Shown here piece after piece: positions 18,153 to 25,656 of a DNA stretch of 64,000 nucleotides. This DNA is from Thermodesulfobacteriota bacterium (GTDB lineage Bacteria > Desulfobacterota > QYQD01): contig JAVHLC010000007.1 of assembly GCA_031082315.1 (NCBI GenBank), forward strand, positions 1-64,000, in the 5' to 3' direction. The notes beneath the pieces were generated by a model. The model saw only the letters and a program-made list of their open reading frames with translations. It ran no database searches and was not told where the DNA came from. Both the position numbers and the translations under genes were made by a program. The number at the start of each line of letters is the position of its first letter. Position 1 is the stretch's first letter.

Positions 18153-19411
18153 TTTGACAATACTTCCTTCGCCGTGAGGATGCGCTCGATGGTTTCCGTG
18201 GTCGATGCCCCTTCGATCAGGGGTATCCGGACCACACGGCCGCCGCAGGATTTAACCATATCGGCGCCTACGATATCCTCTTCTTCCCAGTCGCTCCCCT
18301 TTACGAGCACATCCGGTTTAAGCGCCTCGATCAGATTATATGGCGTTTCTTCAGAAAATAAAATAACCGCGTCTACTGTGGCCAGGGCAGCCAGAAGCCC
18401 TGCCCGGTTCTCCTCATTGTTTATGGGCCGATCCGGCCCTTTTATGGCCCGCACGGATTCATCACTGTTTACGGCGATTATAAGGAAATCGCCCTGTGTC
18501 CTGGCTTCTGCCAGATAACGGGCATGGCCGACGTGGAGTATATCAAAGCAGCCATTGGTAAAAACGATTCTTTTCCCTTCCTTTTTAAGGCGCGTGATGA
18601 GCTCTCTGGCCGCATCCCGGGACATGATCTTGTCCTGATAGGATGAGGGCGCAAAAGCGGGGGAGGGGACGGTATTGAAGAAGTTCCTCGTTGTTTCTAC
18701 CTGTGAGGAGTCAATTTCTATAGACGCAAGACATTCTTTTTCGTCTGCCTCAAAGAGGATAAAGCCGTCCGGCCCTATGATGCGGGAATGCCCGGCAAAT
18801 ACGGTCTTCCCATCTGTTCCGCGGCAGTTGGCGGCCACTACAAAACACTGATTCTCGATAGCCCGGGCCGTGGTGAGGGTCTGCCAGTGTCCGAGGCGCA
18901 CCAGGGGCCACTCCGCGCATACAATGATAAACGTCGCCCTATTACCGGCCAGGTGGCGGCAGATCTCGGGAAACCGCAGGTCATAGCAGATGATTATCCC
19001 GACCTTGCCAAAATCTGTTTCAAATACCGGGAGTGCATGGCCTTTGGTAAAATAACGATCCTCTCCGGTGGGTGGAAAGGGATGCGTCTTGCGGTACTTG
19101 CCGATTAGACCTTGTTTCCCATCGAGGAGAAATGCCGTATTGTAATAGCGGCCGTTTTCTTCCTCAGGCAGGCTGCCGGCAATGGCCATGTTGTAGTTGC
19201 CGGCCGTAGACTGGAGGGCGCTAAGCAGTTGGGGCGTTTCCCGGGTCAGGGCCGGGAGCTTATCGTAGGCAAAGCCTGTGGCCCACATCTCCGGCAGGAC
19301 CGCTAAACGGACACCCTGTTTGCCCAGGTTTTCCAGGCCGGTAACAGCCCGCTCAAGGTTTTGTTGCGTATTACCTATTTCTATGGATAACTGGACTATG
19401 CCTGCCTTCAT
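18146..19411 (-). CDS. Fusion: carbon-nitrogen hydrolase (nitrilase family) + heptose-1-phosphate adenylyltransferase (RfaE2/HldE-C)
   Basis: A single 421-aa frame with two enzymes. Residues 1 to about 265 form a nitrilase-superfamily amidohydrolase with the catalytic triad Glu41 (LPEMW), Lys108 (YRKTH) and Cys142 (IICYDLRFPE); such domains hydrolyse small amides such as omega-amidic acids. Residues from about 270 form a nucleotidyltransferase with TNGCFDILHVGHARYL, AVNSDESVRAIKGPDRP and KGSDWEEEDI, as in RfaE2, which makes ADP-D-glycero-beta-D-manno-heptose for LPS cores. No stop or frameshift separates the parts, and both active sites look intact. The kinase half (RfaE1) and other heptose genes are not nearby. 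The pairing of functions has no obvious explanation. Confidence 0.9.
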   Translation of the reverse strand: MKAGIVQLSIEIGNTQQNLERAVTGLENLGKQGVRLAVLPEMWATGFAYDKLPALTRETPQLLSALQSTAGNYNMAIAGSLPEEENGRYYNTAFLLDGKQGLIGKYRKTHPFPPTGEDRYFTKGHALPVFETDFGKVGIIICYDLRFPEICRHLAGNRATFIIVCAEWPLVRLGHWQTLTTARAIENQCFVVAANCRGTDGKTVFAGHSRIIGPDGFILFEADEKECLASIEIDSSQVETTRNFFNTVPSPAFAPSSYQDKIMSRDAARELITRLKKEGKRIVFTNGCFDILHVGHARYLAEARTQGDFLIIAVNSDESVRAIKGPDRPINNEENRAGLLAALATVDAVILFSEETPYNLIEALKPDVLVKGSDWEEEDIVGADMVKSCGGRVVRIPLIEGASTTETIERILTAKEVLSKT

Positions 19412-19419
19412 TTTATCCT

Positions 19420-19661
19420 CTTATTGTGTATCCGTTCACCGTTATCAGTTCACCGTTGTCCGTAAGAACCTGAAAAGTTTTTTTCGGTGAACAGTCAATG
19501 GTAATCGTATTTTCCGGCAACCGTCGCCCCTCAAAAAAACGTGAAAAACTCCGCCTGGTAAACGGTGAAGGTATTTTCCGTTATTCGGCCGCCGTTGTCC
19601 GTGAAAAACACGAAAACGTCTTTTTCGGTGAACGGTGAACGGACAACGGTGAACGGTTACC
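19420..19661. repeat. CGGTGAACGGACAACGGTGAACGG repeat tract
   Basis: Tandem, degenerate TCCGTTCACCGTTATC words and their reverse complements (GGTGAACGGTGAACGGAC) fill the whole gap between comF and the fusion gene; three GTTATCC/CCGTTGTCCG-type units and two TTTTTCGGTGAAC units are visible. They are related to tracts at 1430-1490 and 51820-51945. Confidence 0.6.
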
Positions 19662-20435
19662 TTATTGTGCTATGGCGCGGGCCAGGGTCAGGACCGAAAC
19701 TTTCCCTGCCCCGGCTTCTTTAAGTACCCGGGCGCATTCATTTACCGTGGCGCCGGTGGTAAAGACATCGTCGCAGAGAAGGATATTTTTGCCCCGAACC
19801 TTATCCGGCCGTTTCACGGCAAAGGCCCCTTTTATGTTTTTCCGGCGCTCGCGGTGTTTGAAATTTGTCTGGGGCTCTGTGTGCCTGTGGCGAACCAGGG
19901 TCGTAAAGTCTATTTTTTTCTCTTTTTCTTTCCCGGCCCATTCTCTTAGAAGGAGCAGTGTCTGATTAAAACCCCGTTGCCGAAGTCTCCTTACGTGAAG
20001 GGGCACGGGTACGAAGAGGTCAAACTGATCCAGGTTAAAAGGCCCATCCCCACTTTTTAATCCGGCGAGGGTTCGGGCATGGATAATCTTTTTCCCGAAT
20101 TTGAATCGGTGGACGGCCTCAAGTATAGGCCCGTCATAAAAGGTGACAGCCCGGGCCTTATCAAAGTGATAGGGCTCGTTGAGACAGGTATGGCAAAGGT
20201 GTTCCGGCTGCCCTTTCGCCGCAAAAGGCCTTCCGCATACAGGGCATGTCGGGCTGTGAATGAACTTGATGCCACTCATGCACTTGGGGCAAAAAAGTAC
20301 CTCCGGCCGGCCGGGTAAGGGGGCGCTGCAAAGCAGGCAGGACGCGGGGAAGAAAAGCTGTCCTATAGCCGAAAGGAGCAGCCTTATGCCTGCTAAGCCA
20401 GGTTTTCTATGACTGCATTGCCAAACTCTGAGCAT
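19662..20435 (-). CDS. comF: ComF-family phosphoribosyltransferase
   Basis: The 257-aa protein has an N-terminal double zinc finger (CLLC, CPKC, CPVC, CHTC, about 35-95) and a C-terminal phosphoribosyltransferase domain with the PRPP loop [16 protein letters not shown]. ComF homologues are needed for DNA uptake in naturally competent bacteria, but the family is also found in non-competent ones and its substrate is unknown. The only usable start is ATG 20435, giving a 43-bp overlap with the icd stop; translation is probably coupled to icd. Confidence 0.9.
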   Translation of the reverse strand: MLRVWQCSHRKPGLAGIRLLLSAIGQLFFPASCLLCSAPLPGRPEVLFCPKCMSGIKFIHSPTCPVCGRPFAAKGQPEHLCHTCLNEPYHFDKARAVTFYDGPILEAVHRFKFGKKIIHARTLAGLKSGDGPFNLDQFDLFVPVPLHVRRLRQRGFNQTLLLLREWAGKEKEKKIDFTTLVRHRHTEPQTNFKHRERRKNIKGAFAVKRPDKVRGKNILLCDDVFTTGATVNECARVLKEAGAGKVSVLTLARAIAQ

Positions 20436-21619
20436 TTAAGTTCAACGGCCCCGGGTATCTGCCTGGCCAGATCGTAAGTTACCCTTTTTTGCGAGATGGT
20501 TTTCTGGATGCCCTTGTAGAGCAGTTCGGTGACTTCTTTCCAGCCCAGGTGTTCAAACATCATTCCACCGGCCAGAATGAGGGCGCTGGGGTTGACCTTG
20601 TCCTGGCCTGAATATTTCGGCGCTGTGCCGTGTATGGGTTCAAAGAGGGCGTAACCATCGCCGATGTTGGCGCTGGGGGCCAGCCCCAGACCTCCGACCT
20701 GCGCGGCCAGGGCATCCGATAGGTAATCGCCGATCAAATTTGGTGTGGCGATAACGCTGTATTCCTCAGGCCGCAGCAAGACCTGCTGGAACATGGCATC
20801 CGCTATGCGGTCTTTTATAATGACCTTATCCTGGGGGGGCTTACCGCCATATTGGTCAGAGACCTCTTTCTCGGTGATAGTGGCCTCCGGGAATTCTTCC
20901 CTGGCCAGTTCATATCCCCAGAGGCGAAAGGCCCCGTCGGTAAATTTCATGATGTTTCCCTTGTGTACCAGGGTAACGCTGTTTTTTTTATTTTCCAGGG
21001 CGTATTCTATGGCCTTTCGAACCAGGCGTTTGGTCCCGCTCCGGCTGATATGCTTTATGCCGATCCCTGAATCCGGCGGAATATGTTTACCCTTGGTCTC
21101 CCTGATAAATGAGATTACCTTGGACGCCTCCGGCGTTCCTTCCTCCCATTCTATGCCTGTATAGAGGTCTTCCATATTCTCCCGGAAGATGATCATGTCC
21201 ACCTTTTCCGGCTCTTTCACCGGGCTGGGCAGTCCGTGGAAATATCGGGAGGGCCGGATGCAGGCATACAATTGAAGTTCATGCCGCAGGGCCACGTTCA
21301 GGCTGCGGATGCCTTTTCCCACGGGCGTGGAAAGCGGGCCTTTTATGGCTATCCGGCAGTCGCGAATGGTGTTGAGGGTCTCCATTGGCAGCCATGCGTT
21401 TTTTTGCGCGAACGCCTTTTCTCCGGCTAACACCTCCTGCCAGAAAACCTTGCGCTTTCCGCCGTAGGCCTTGCCTATAGCCGCATCCCAAACGCGGACG
21501 GCGGCCGCCCATATATCAGGGCCGATGCCGTCCCCTTCGACATAAGGGATTATGGGATAATCCGGCGCCTGGATTTTACCGTCAGCAGATAGAGTGATCT
21601 TTGCCGGTTGGTTGGTCAT
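20393..21619 (-). CDS. icd: Isocitrate dehydrogenase (NADP-type)
   Basis: Oxidative decarboxylation of isocitrate to 2-oxoglutarate in the TCA cycle. The 408-aa product has the substrate motif around [16 protein letters not shown], the [14 protein letters not shown] segment, catalytic Tyr and Lys regions, and the [20 protein letters not shown] motif of the isocitrate/isopropylmalate dehydrogenase family. Overall it matches the E. coli-type NADP enzyme. TAAGGAG precedes the ATG. It is the first gene of a two-gene unit with comF. Confidence 0.95.
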   Translation of the reverse strand: MTNQPAKITLSADGKIQAPDYPIIPYVEGDGIGPDIWAAAVRVWDAAIGKAYGGKRKVFWQEVLAGEKAFAQKNAWLPMETLNTIRDCRIAIKGPLSTPVGKGIRSLNVALRHELQLYACIRPSRYFHGLPSPVKEPEKVDMIIFRENMEDLYTGIEWEEGTPEASKVISFIRETKGKHIPPDSGIGIKHISRSGTKRLVRKAIEYALENKKNSVTLVHKGNIMKFTDGAFRLWGYELAREEFPEATITEKEVSDQYGGKPPQDKVIIKDRIADAMFQQVLLRPEEYSVIATPNLIGDYLSDALAAQVGGLGLAPSANIGDGYALFEPIHGTAPKYSGQDKVNPSALILAGGMMFEHLGWKEVTELLYKGIQKTISQKRVTYDLARQIPGAVELKCSEFGNAVIENLA

Positions 21620-21769
21620 GAAACGTAACTCCTTAATCTTTAAAAACTGGCCTCAAAATCTATTATAAAAACGGACATTCGTCAACAGCAAATAAGTCCA
21701 AAAACGACCGCCTAAAATAATCTGTTGCTGTATCACAGTCCGCCTGCGACGGGCTCCTGCTAATTTAGC

Positions 21770-21932
21770 TGTCAGCATTCAGCCATCAGCCATCAGCGTA
21801 AGACGTGAGAAGTGAGACATTAGACGTGGGAACTCAGAATCCAGAAGAATCCAGAATAAAACCATTCTGACTTCCGACTTCTGAATTCTAGATTCTGACT
21901 GCTGACCGCTGATAGCTGATGGCCGATCGCTG
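21770..21932. repeat. CAGC-type and CAGAATCCAGAA repeat tract
   Basis: CAGCATTCAGCCATCAGC words, an ACGTGAGAAGTGAGAC stretch, two AGAATCCAGAA units, TCTGACTTCCGACTTCTG and an inverted GCTGACCGCTGATAGCTG tail. Non-coding; the 348-bp gap 21620-21967 between icd and the ThiC-family gene contains no gene I can support. Confidence 0.55.
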
Positions 21933-21967
21933 CTTCGCAATAGAAGGACTTTTACGAAGGCGTCAAT

Positions 21968-23278
21968 CTATAACTTGTCACTTTTTTCCAACGTCCCGGC
22001 AAATATCCGGCTTGCCCCTTTATTGGCACAAAATTCTCCGCACATGGTACATGTAGCGTTGTCACGGGGCAGACGGTCTTTCCGGATCGTTCGGGCGATC
22101 TCCGGAAACAGCATGGAGCGAAATTGGCCTTCCCAGTCCATATCGCGCCTGGCCTTGCTGACCTCCATATCCCGTTTTGTTGCTCGCGCGCCATGTTTAA
22201 TGGTGTCACCAATGTAGGCAGCTACCCTGGCCGCCCGTACTCCTTCAATTACATCAGCCTTGTTGGGTAAGGCCAGGTGTTCGGCCGGGGTGATGTAACA
22301 GATGAGGTCAGCGCCATAGCGGGCAGACTGGGCGGCTCCGATAGCCGCCACTATGTGATCATAGCCGGCAGCCACGTCACAGGGGAGAGGACCCAGCATA
22401 TAATAGGGGGCTTCATTGCTCATCTTCTTTTGCAGAATTATGTTTGCCTCTATCTCATCCAGCGGCACATGTCCCGGACCTTCCACCATAGTCTGGCAGC
22501 CCATCTTTCGTCCAAGCTCGGCCAGCTCACAATTAATGACCAGTTCCGTAATCATGGCCCGGTCACATGAATCATGGATGGCCCCGGCCCGCAGACCATT
22601 GCCAAGGGATAAGACCACGTCGTATTTTTTAAGGATATTTACCAGGCGGTCAAATTGGGCATAAAGCGGGTTCTCCCGTTTATTGGCTACCATCCAGGCC
22701 ACCATGGAGGTGCCGCCCTTGGAGACCAGGCCGCCATAGCGATAGCCCTGTTTTTCCAGCCGTTCCAGGGTGTATAAGTTGATGCCGCAGTGGATGGCCA
22801 TAAAGGAGATTCCATCGGCACACTGTCTTTCGATTAAATCAAAGAGCATCTCCTCATCCAGTTTGTTCGGGTCTCCATATTTCTCGGCGGCCATACAAAA
22901 GGCCTGATAGAGGGGCACGTTTCCTACCGGCAGGCGCACGGCCCGCAAAATCTCCCCCCTGATCTTGTCCAGATCCCCGCCCACGCTGAGTTCCATCAGG
23001 GTATCGGCGCCGGCTTCTTCAGCGGCGCGGGCCTTTTCCACCTCTGAGGCAATATCAATAATATCCGTGGAAGTTCCTATGCTGGCATTTATCTTGGTAC
23101 GAAGGCCCTTTCCAATACCTACTACCTTACAGGGGTGATTTTGATTGGCCGGGATAACAATCTTTCCGGCGGCCACCATCTCACAGACGTACTCTGGAGA
23201 GACGCCTTCCTCGCTGGCTACTTCCTTCATCTCCCTGGTAATGATCTTCTTTTTTGCCTGTTCAACCTGCGTTGCCAT
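21968..23278 (-). CDS. bzaF: ThiC-family radical SAM enzyme; probable 5-hydroxybenzimidazole synthase BzaF (otherwise phosphomethylpyrimidine synthase ThiC)
   Basis: A 436-aa short-form ThiC-superfamily protein: it lacks the N-terminal domain of E. coli ThiC, keeps MVEGPGHVPLDEIEAN, and ends with the C-terminal cluster motif CTMCGEFC. Two observations argue against plain ThiC. First, the leader holds a cobalamin riboswitch and terminator rather than a TPP riboswitch. Second, segments that are nearly invariant in ThiC are altered: LGNGLRAG in place of LGDGLRPG, PCDVAAGYDH in place of TDIAPGYDH-like sequence, and SKGG in place of SRGG. BzaF (Hazra, Mehta and colleagues, 2015) uses the same substrate, aminoimidazole ribotide, to make 5-hydroxybenzimidazole, the precursor of the B12 lower ligand in anaerobes. 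AAAGGAGG lies 7 nt before the ATG. The ThiC comparison is from memory, so the subfamily assignment is inference. Confidence 0.72.
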   Translation of the reverse strand: MATQVEQAKKKIITREMKEVASEEGVSPEYVCEMVAAGKIVIPANQNHPCKVVGIGKGLRTKINASIGTSTDIIDIASEVEKARAAEEAGADTLMELSVGGDLDKIRGEILRAVRLPVGNVPLYQAFCMAAEKYGDPNKLDEEMLFDLIERQCADGISFMAIHCGINLYTLERLEKQGYRYGGLVSKGGTSMVAWMVANKRENPLYAQFDRLVNILKKYDVVLSLGNGLRAGAIHDSCDRAMITELVINCELAELGRKMGCQTMVEGPGHVPLDEIEANIILQKKMSNEAPYYMLGPLPCDVAAGYDHIVAAIGAAQSARYGADLICYITPAEHLALPNKADVIEGVRAARVAAYIGDTIKHGARATKRDMEVSKARRDMDWEGQFRSMLFPEIARTIRKDRLPRDNATCTMCGEFCANKGASRIFAGTLEKSDKL

Positions 23279-23294
23279 TAAACTTCCTCCTTTA

Positions 23295-23428
23295 TTGATG
23301 AACTTGTAAAAAGTCTTAATCTCGTCACTCCGGCGAAAGCCGGAGTCCAGAACTATTTAAAATTACTGGATTCCGGATCAAGTCCGGAATGACAAAAGAG
23401 GGGAAAGCTGACTTTTTACGAGCCCATC
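23295..23428. repeat. MITE-like repeat C, copy 1
   Basis: Terminal inverted repeats TTGATGAACTTGTAAAAAGTC (left; written as ends 23295-23315) and, reverse complemented, GATGGGCTCGTAAAAAGTC (right, 23410-23428). Inside is the common CACTCCGGCGAAAGCCGGAG and ATTCCGGATCAAGTCCGGAA palindromic pair. The element sits in the leader between the riboswitch terminator and the ThiC-family gene. A copy with a different interior lies at 62896-63023 and a right-end fragment at 14133-14172. Confidence 0.6.
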
Positions 23429-23439
23429 TTTATTGAAAT

Positions 23440-23480
23440 AAAAAAATCCCCAAACTCTCTAAATAAGAGCCTGGGGATTT
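23440..23480 (-). terminator. Riboswitch-controlled intrinsic terminator
   Basis: On the minus strand AAATCCCCAGG pairs with the later TTTGGGGATTT around CTCTTATTTAGAGAG, followed by a run of seven T. It lies directly after the cobalamin riboswitch, which suggests transcription attenuation of the ThiC-family gene. Confidence 0.8.
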
Positions 23481-23501
23481 ACCATCTCCCGCGAAACTAA
23501 T

Positions 23502-23676
23502 CCCTGTCGGCAGGTCTTCTGACTCCCAGATCGTCCTACTTACCGCGCCTTCCCATCCGCCTGCGGCGGGCAGTGGCCTTAAATGCGGCTTTCGTCCCTG
23601 GTTACAGCGGTGGGTCCGTTCCCGGTTCTCACGGGATTCCCTATTCTATCCGCCGGAGGCGGATCACCGACAGGGT
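23502..23676 (-). promoter_or_regulatory. Cobalamin riboswitch 1, upstream of the ThiC-family gene
   Basis: Reading the minus strand, P1 is CCCTGTCGG (near 23675) pairing with CCGACAGGG (near 23502). The B12 box GAGTCAGAAGACCTGCC occupies 23525-23509. The core AAGCCGCATTTAAGGCCACTG-like segment and the kissing-loop arm with CCGCCGCAGGCGG are present. Cobalamin riboswitches normally repress corrinoid synthesis or transport genes when adenosylcobalamin is bound. Confidence 0.9.
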
Positions 23677-23695
23677 CTATTCTTTTTAAACATTA

Positions 23696-23805
23696 AAGCT
23701 CCCCGCAGCAAGCTGCGGGGAATCTCCGTATGTAAGGTAAAATGCATCGTATTCGCTCGCTAACCCCGCTGCAAGCAGCAGGGAATGCGCTCGCTATGCA
23801 TGTTC
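23696..23805. repeat. Repeat B, copy 1 (next to riboswitch 1)
   Basis: A GCTCCCCGCAGCAAGCTGCG hairpin, then GGGGAATCTCCGTATGTAAG, GTAAAATGCATCGTATTCGC, TCGCTAACCCCGCTGCAAGC, AGCAGGGAATGCGCTCGC and TATGCATGTTC. A close copy lies at 35714-35841, in the same position relative to riboswitch 3. The rest of 23806-24275 holds no convincing gene; a frame from ACTGGTGCTGTCGAGGCC near 23970 gives a short coherent peptide ending at TGA near 24054 and could be a decayed coding remnant. Confidence 0.75.
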
Positions 23806-24275
23806 AGTCGTCAACAGAACGCTTAAGGCTGAATGCTTGCTCAGTATCATGTAACATGATCATGCTCAATGGTCAAGACTTCCCAAATCCATTTAAATTA
23901 TACTCCTCTCCAGGGCTGTTGGAGATCAATCCAACGGACTCTTCACACCCAGTTTGTTTTTTGTAGCCACTGGTGCTGTCGAGGCCTTTGATATTTTTAT
24001 CCAGTACATGGCGGAAAAGAAAGAGCATCGCGTTGAAGGCCTGGCTCTGGGTTGAAGAGGAGACTTGCCGTCAATATTCTGACTATTACAGAATTCATGG
24101 AAGCGACTTTTTATTTTTATGCAGCGGCTGCATAAAATTGTTCAATATAAGACAGCTACTTTGCCCCTCAAACCCCACAAAACCCCCTTTTTTGCTTGAC
24201 GCCACTACCTTTTTTCTCTATGACTATGGAAAAAGACAGTCGCCAGCTAAAATGTAATGTAGGTAAGGGAACCAT

Positions 24276-24647
24276 ATGGATGAAAATTTGAAACAATCAA
24301 TTCGTCAATGGGCTTCATCCGTACATTTTAGAATAAGGATATATTTCTATGGTTCTCGCCTCAAAGGTACTGCTAAGCAGGATAGCGACTTTGATCTAGC
24401 TATTGAATTTCTTGATCCCTGGATTAATCGCACCCTGACATGGATGGATTATCATGACAAATGGGAATCAAGACTCTATAAAATAACAAATTCTAGAATG
24501 CACTTAGAGCTATATGACAATGAAAATGTTCATGTTCGGAAATATGTCAAAGATAAATCTATTATCCTATTTGAATCTCCGGAAGTACCTGAAACCGATG
24601 ACGAAGACTTTGAAAGAGACCTCGCTGCTTTATTGAAAAAAGATTGA
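24276..24647 (+). CDS. Minimal nucleotidyltransferase (MNT-type)
   Basis: A 123-aa pol-beta-superfamily nucleotidyltransferase: FYGSRLKGTAKQDSDFDLAI contains Gly26-Ser27 and the catalytic Asp38-x-Asp40. Stand-alone MNT proteins often act as antitoxins to HEPN RNases by AMPylating them, or belong to mobile and defence loci. The neighbour 39 bp downstream is not a HEPN protein that I can recognise. AT-rich codon use differs from the flanking metabolic genes, as for the next two genes, suggesting horizontal acquisition. Function beyond the fold is not known. Confidence 0.78.
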   Translation: MDENLKQSIRQWASSVHFRIRIYFYGSRLKGTAKQDSDFDLAIEFLDPWINRTLTWMDYHDKWESRLYKITNSRMHLELYDNENVHVRKYVKDKSIILFESPEVPETDDEDFERDLAALLKKD

Positions 24648-24686
24648 GCTATTAATTGTTATACCAAGACGAAAAGGATTACTGCC

Positions 24687-25571
24687 ATGAAATTCCGGCT
24701 GAGAAAACGGAGACTAAAGTTTCGGCAGTTGGGTTACCGGGAGCAAATAATACCAATTGTTGAAAAGGCAATGGCCGACTTCCTCTTAAGAATTTCGATA
24801 AATTCTTCATACGTTGCTTTGGGAAGTTACGACATTGCAGCGGAAGGCTTTTATAAACATAGCATTGCTGAATTCTTAGACCAAATCCCAGAACATCTAT
24901 CCTTTCCGCTTGAGTTTTCACCTTACTTGAAACCTTACGTCTCAGACAAGTTCAGGAATATTATTTATTCGGATAGTCATGAGTTGATCATCGGTTCTTT
25001 TTTTAGATACTACTTTACACGGCTTCCAGTCCTCGTCTTTCACGGAAGATACCTTAATTGGCCTAAAGAAAGAGGTGCTTCAGAAGGGAATCTAGAAGGA
25101 ATTATGTCGTATTCTTTTGCACGTTTCGAAACATATTTCCCCACTGCGGCGAGAAAACTTATGGGAGCTGGCCCTGAAGGCTATGATAGTATTCTTTATC
25201 AATATACTGTTGGAAAAGAAATGGCGGATAAGCACAAACTTCAAGACGACAAGATGAAACAATTTCTATATCAAAATGACGAGATCTGGCAGGACATTGT
25301 TGAGGTTCTTCCAAAAATGAAGGTTGATGATCAGGGTAAAAAAGAGAGTTGGAATATATTTTCCTTTTTTGAAATGGTGTTTGATAGCAATTTTGGAAGA
25401 TTTTGGGATAGCTATCTTTCAGACTACATGGACACACTTCGCGATTGGAATATAACAGGCGCATTTGAGGGAGATGACAGACATACTTCTCCCAGCATGG
25501 AGTTTTGGGCGGATTTGGAAAAGCGGATAGACAGACACGAATTTATTTTACGGACATCTGAACCCTATTGA
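24687..25571 (+). CDS. Unknown protein (294 aa) in AT-rich cassette region
   Basis: I do not recognise a family. The product has a very basic N-terminus (MKFRLRKRRLKFRQLGYRE), then a mixed alpha/beta, aromatic-rich body without a signal peptide or clear membrane helix, and an acidic C-terminus ending RTSEPY. No P-loop, HEPN RxxxxH or nuclease motif was found. AAAGGA lies about 9 nt before the ATG. It follows the nucleotidyltransferase by 39 bp and its stop is 7 bp before an attC-like site, as expected for the last gene of an integron cassette. Confidence 0.75.
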   Translation: MKFRLRKRRLKFRQLGYREQIIPIVEKAMADFLLRISINSSYVALGSYDIAAEGFYKHSIAEFLDQIPEHLSFPLEFSPYLKPYVSDKFRNIIYSDSHELIIGSFFRYYFTRLPVLVFHGRYLNWPKERGASEGNLEGIMSYSFARFETYFPTAARKLMGAGPEGYDSILYQYTVGKEMADKHKLQDDKMKQFLYQNDEIWQDIVEVLPKMKVDDQGKKESWNIFSFFEMVFDSNFGRFWDSYLSDYMDTLRDWNITGAFEGDDRHTSPSMEFWADLEKRIDRHEFILRTSEPY

Positions 25572-25578
25572 TAAACAG

Positions 25579-25636
25579 GTATAACCCGCAAATCCACCGG
25601 ACGGCTTACAGCCACCGGTGATTTGCAACGTTGTGC
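25579..25636 (+). other. Integron attC-like recombination site 1
   Basis: A 58-bp site with full attC layout. R'' GTATAAC (25579-25585) pairs with R' GTTGTGC (25630-25636) using two G-U pairs. Spacers are CC and AAC. The inner stem is GCAAAT (25588-25593) with ATTTGC (25621-25626) and CACCGG (25595-25600) with CCGGTG (25615-25620), leaving one extrahelical C at 25594, the asymmetry that integrases read. The loop is 14 nt. The upstream stop is only 7 bp away and the next gene starts 20 bp after the core. No integrase gene is in the window. Confidence 0.75.
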
Positions 25637-25656
25637 TTCAAACATAAAGATACCGA

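Noticed and set aside
23279-23501. TPP (THI-box) riboswitch before the ThiC-family gene
   Set aside because: No CTGAGA/ACCTGATCTGGATAATGCCAGCG-like core was found; the only riboswitch there is the cobalamin type.
23742-24257. Two plus-strand open frames (74 and 94 codons) between repeat B and the nucleotidyltransferase gene
   Set aside because: The first starts inside repeat B, and neither has a plausible RBS, codon bias or recognisable sequence. A short remnant in another frame near 23970-24054 is noted but not called a gene.
24100-24275. A third attC site left of the nucleotidyltransferase gene
   Set aside because: ATGCAGCGGCTGCAT is a palindrome but has no flanking GTTRRRY/RYYYAAC cores. 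The left edge of the cassette region remains undefined.
24640-24690. attC between the nucleotidyltransferase and 294-aa genes
   Set aside because: A GTTATAC word is present, but the 39-bp gap has no paired stems.
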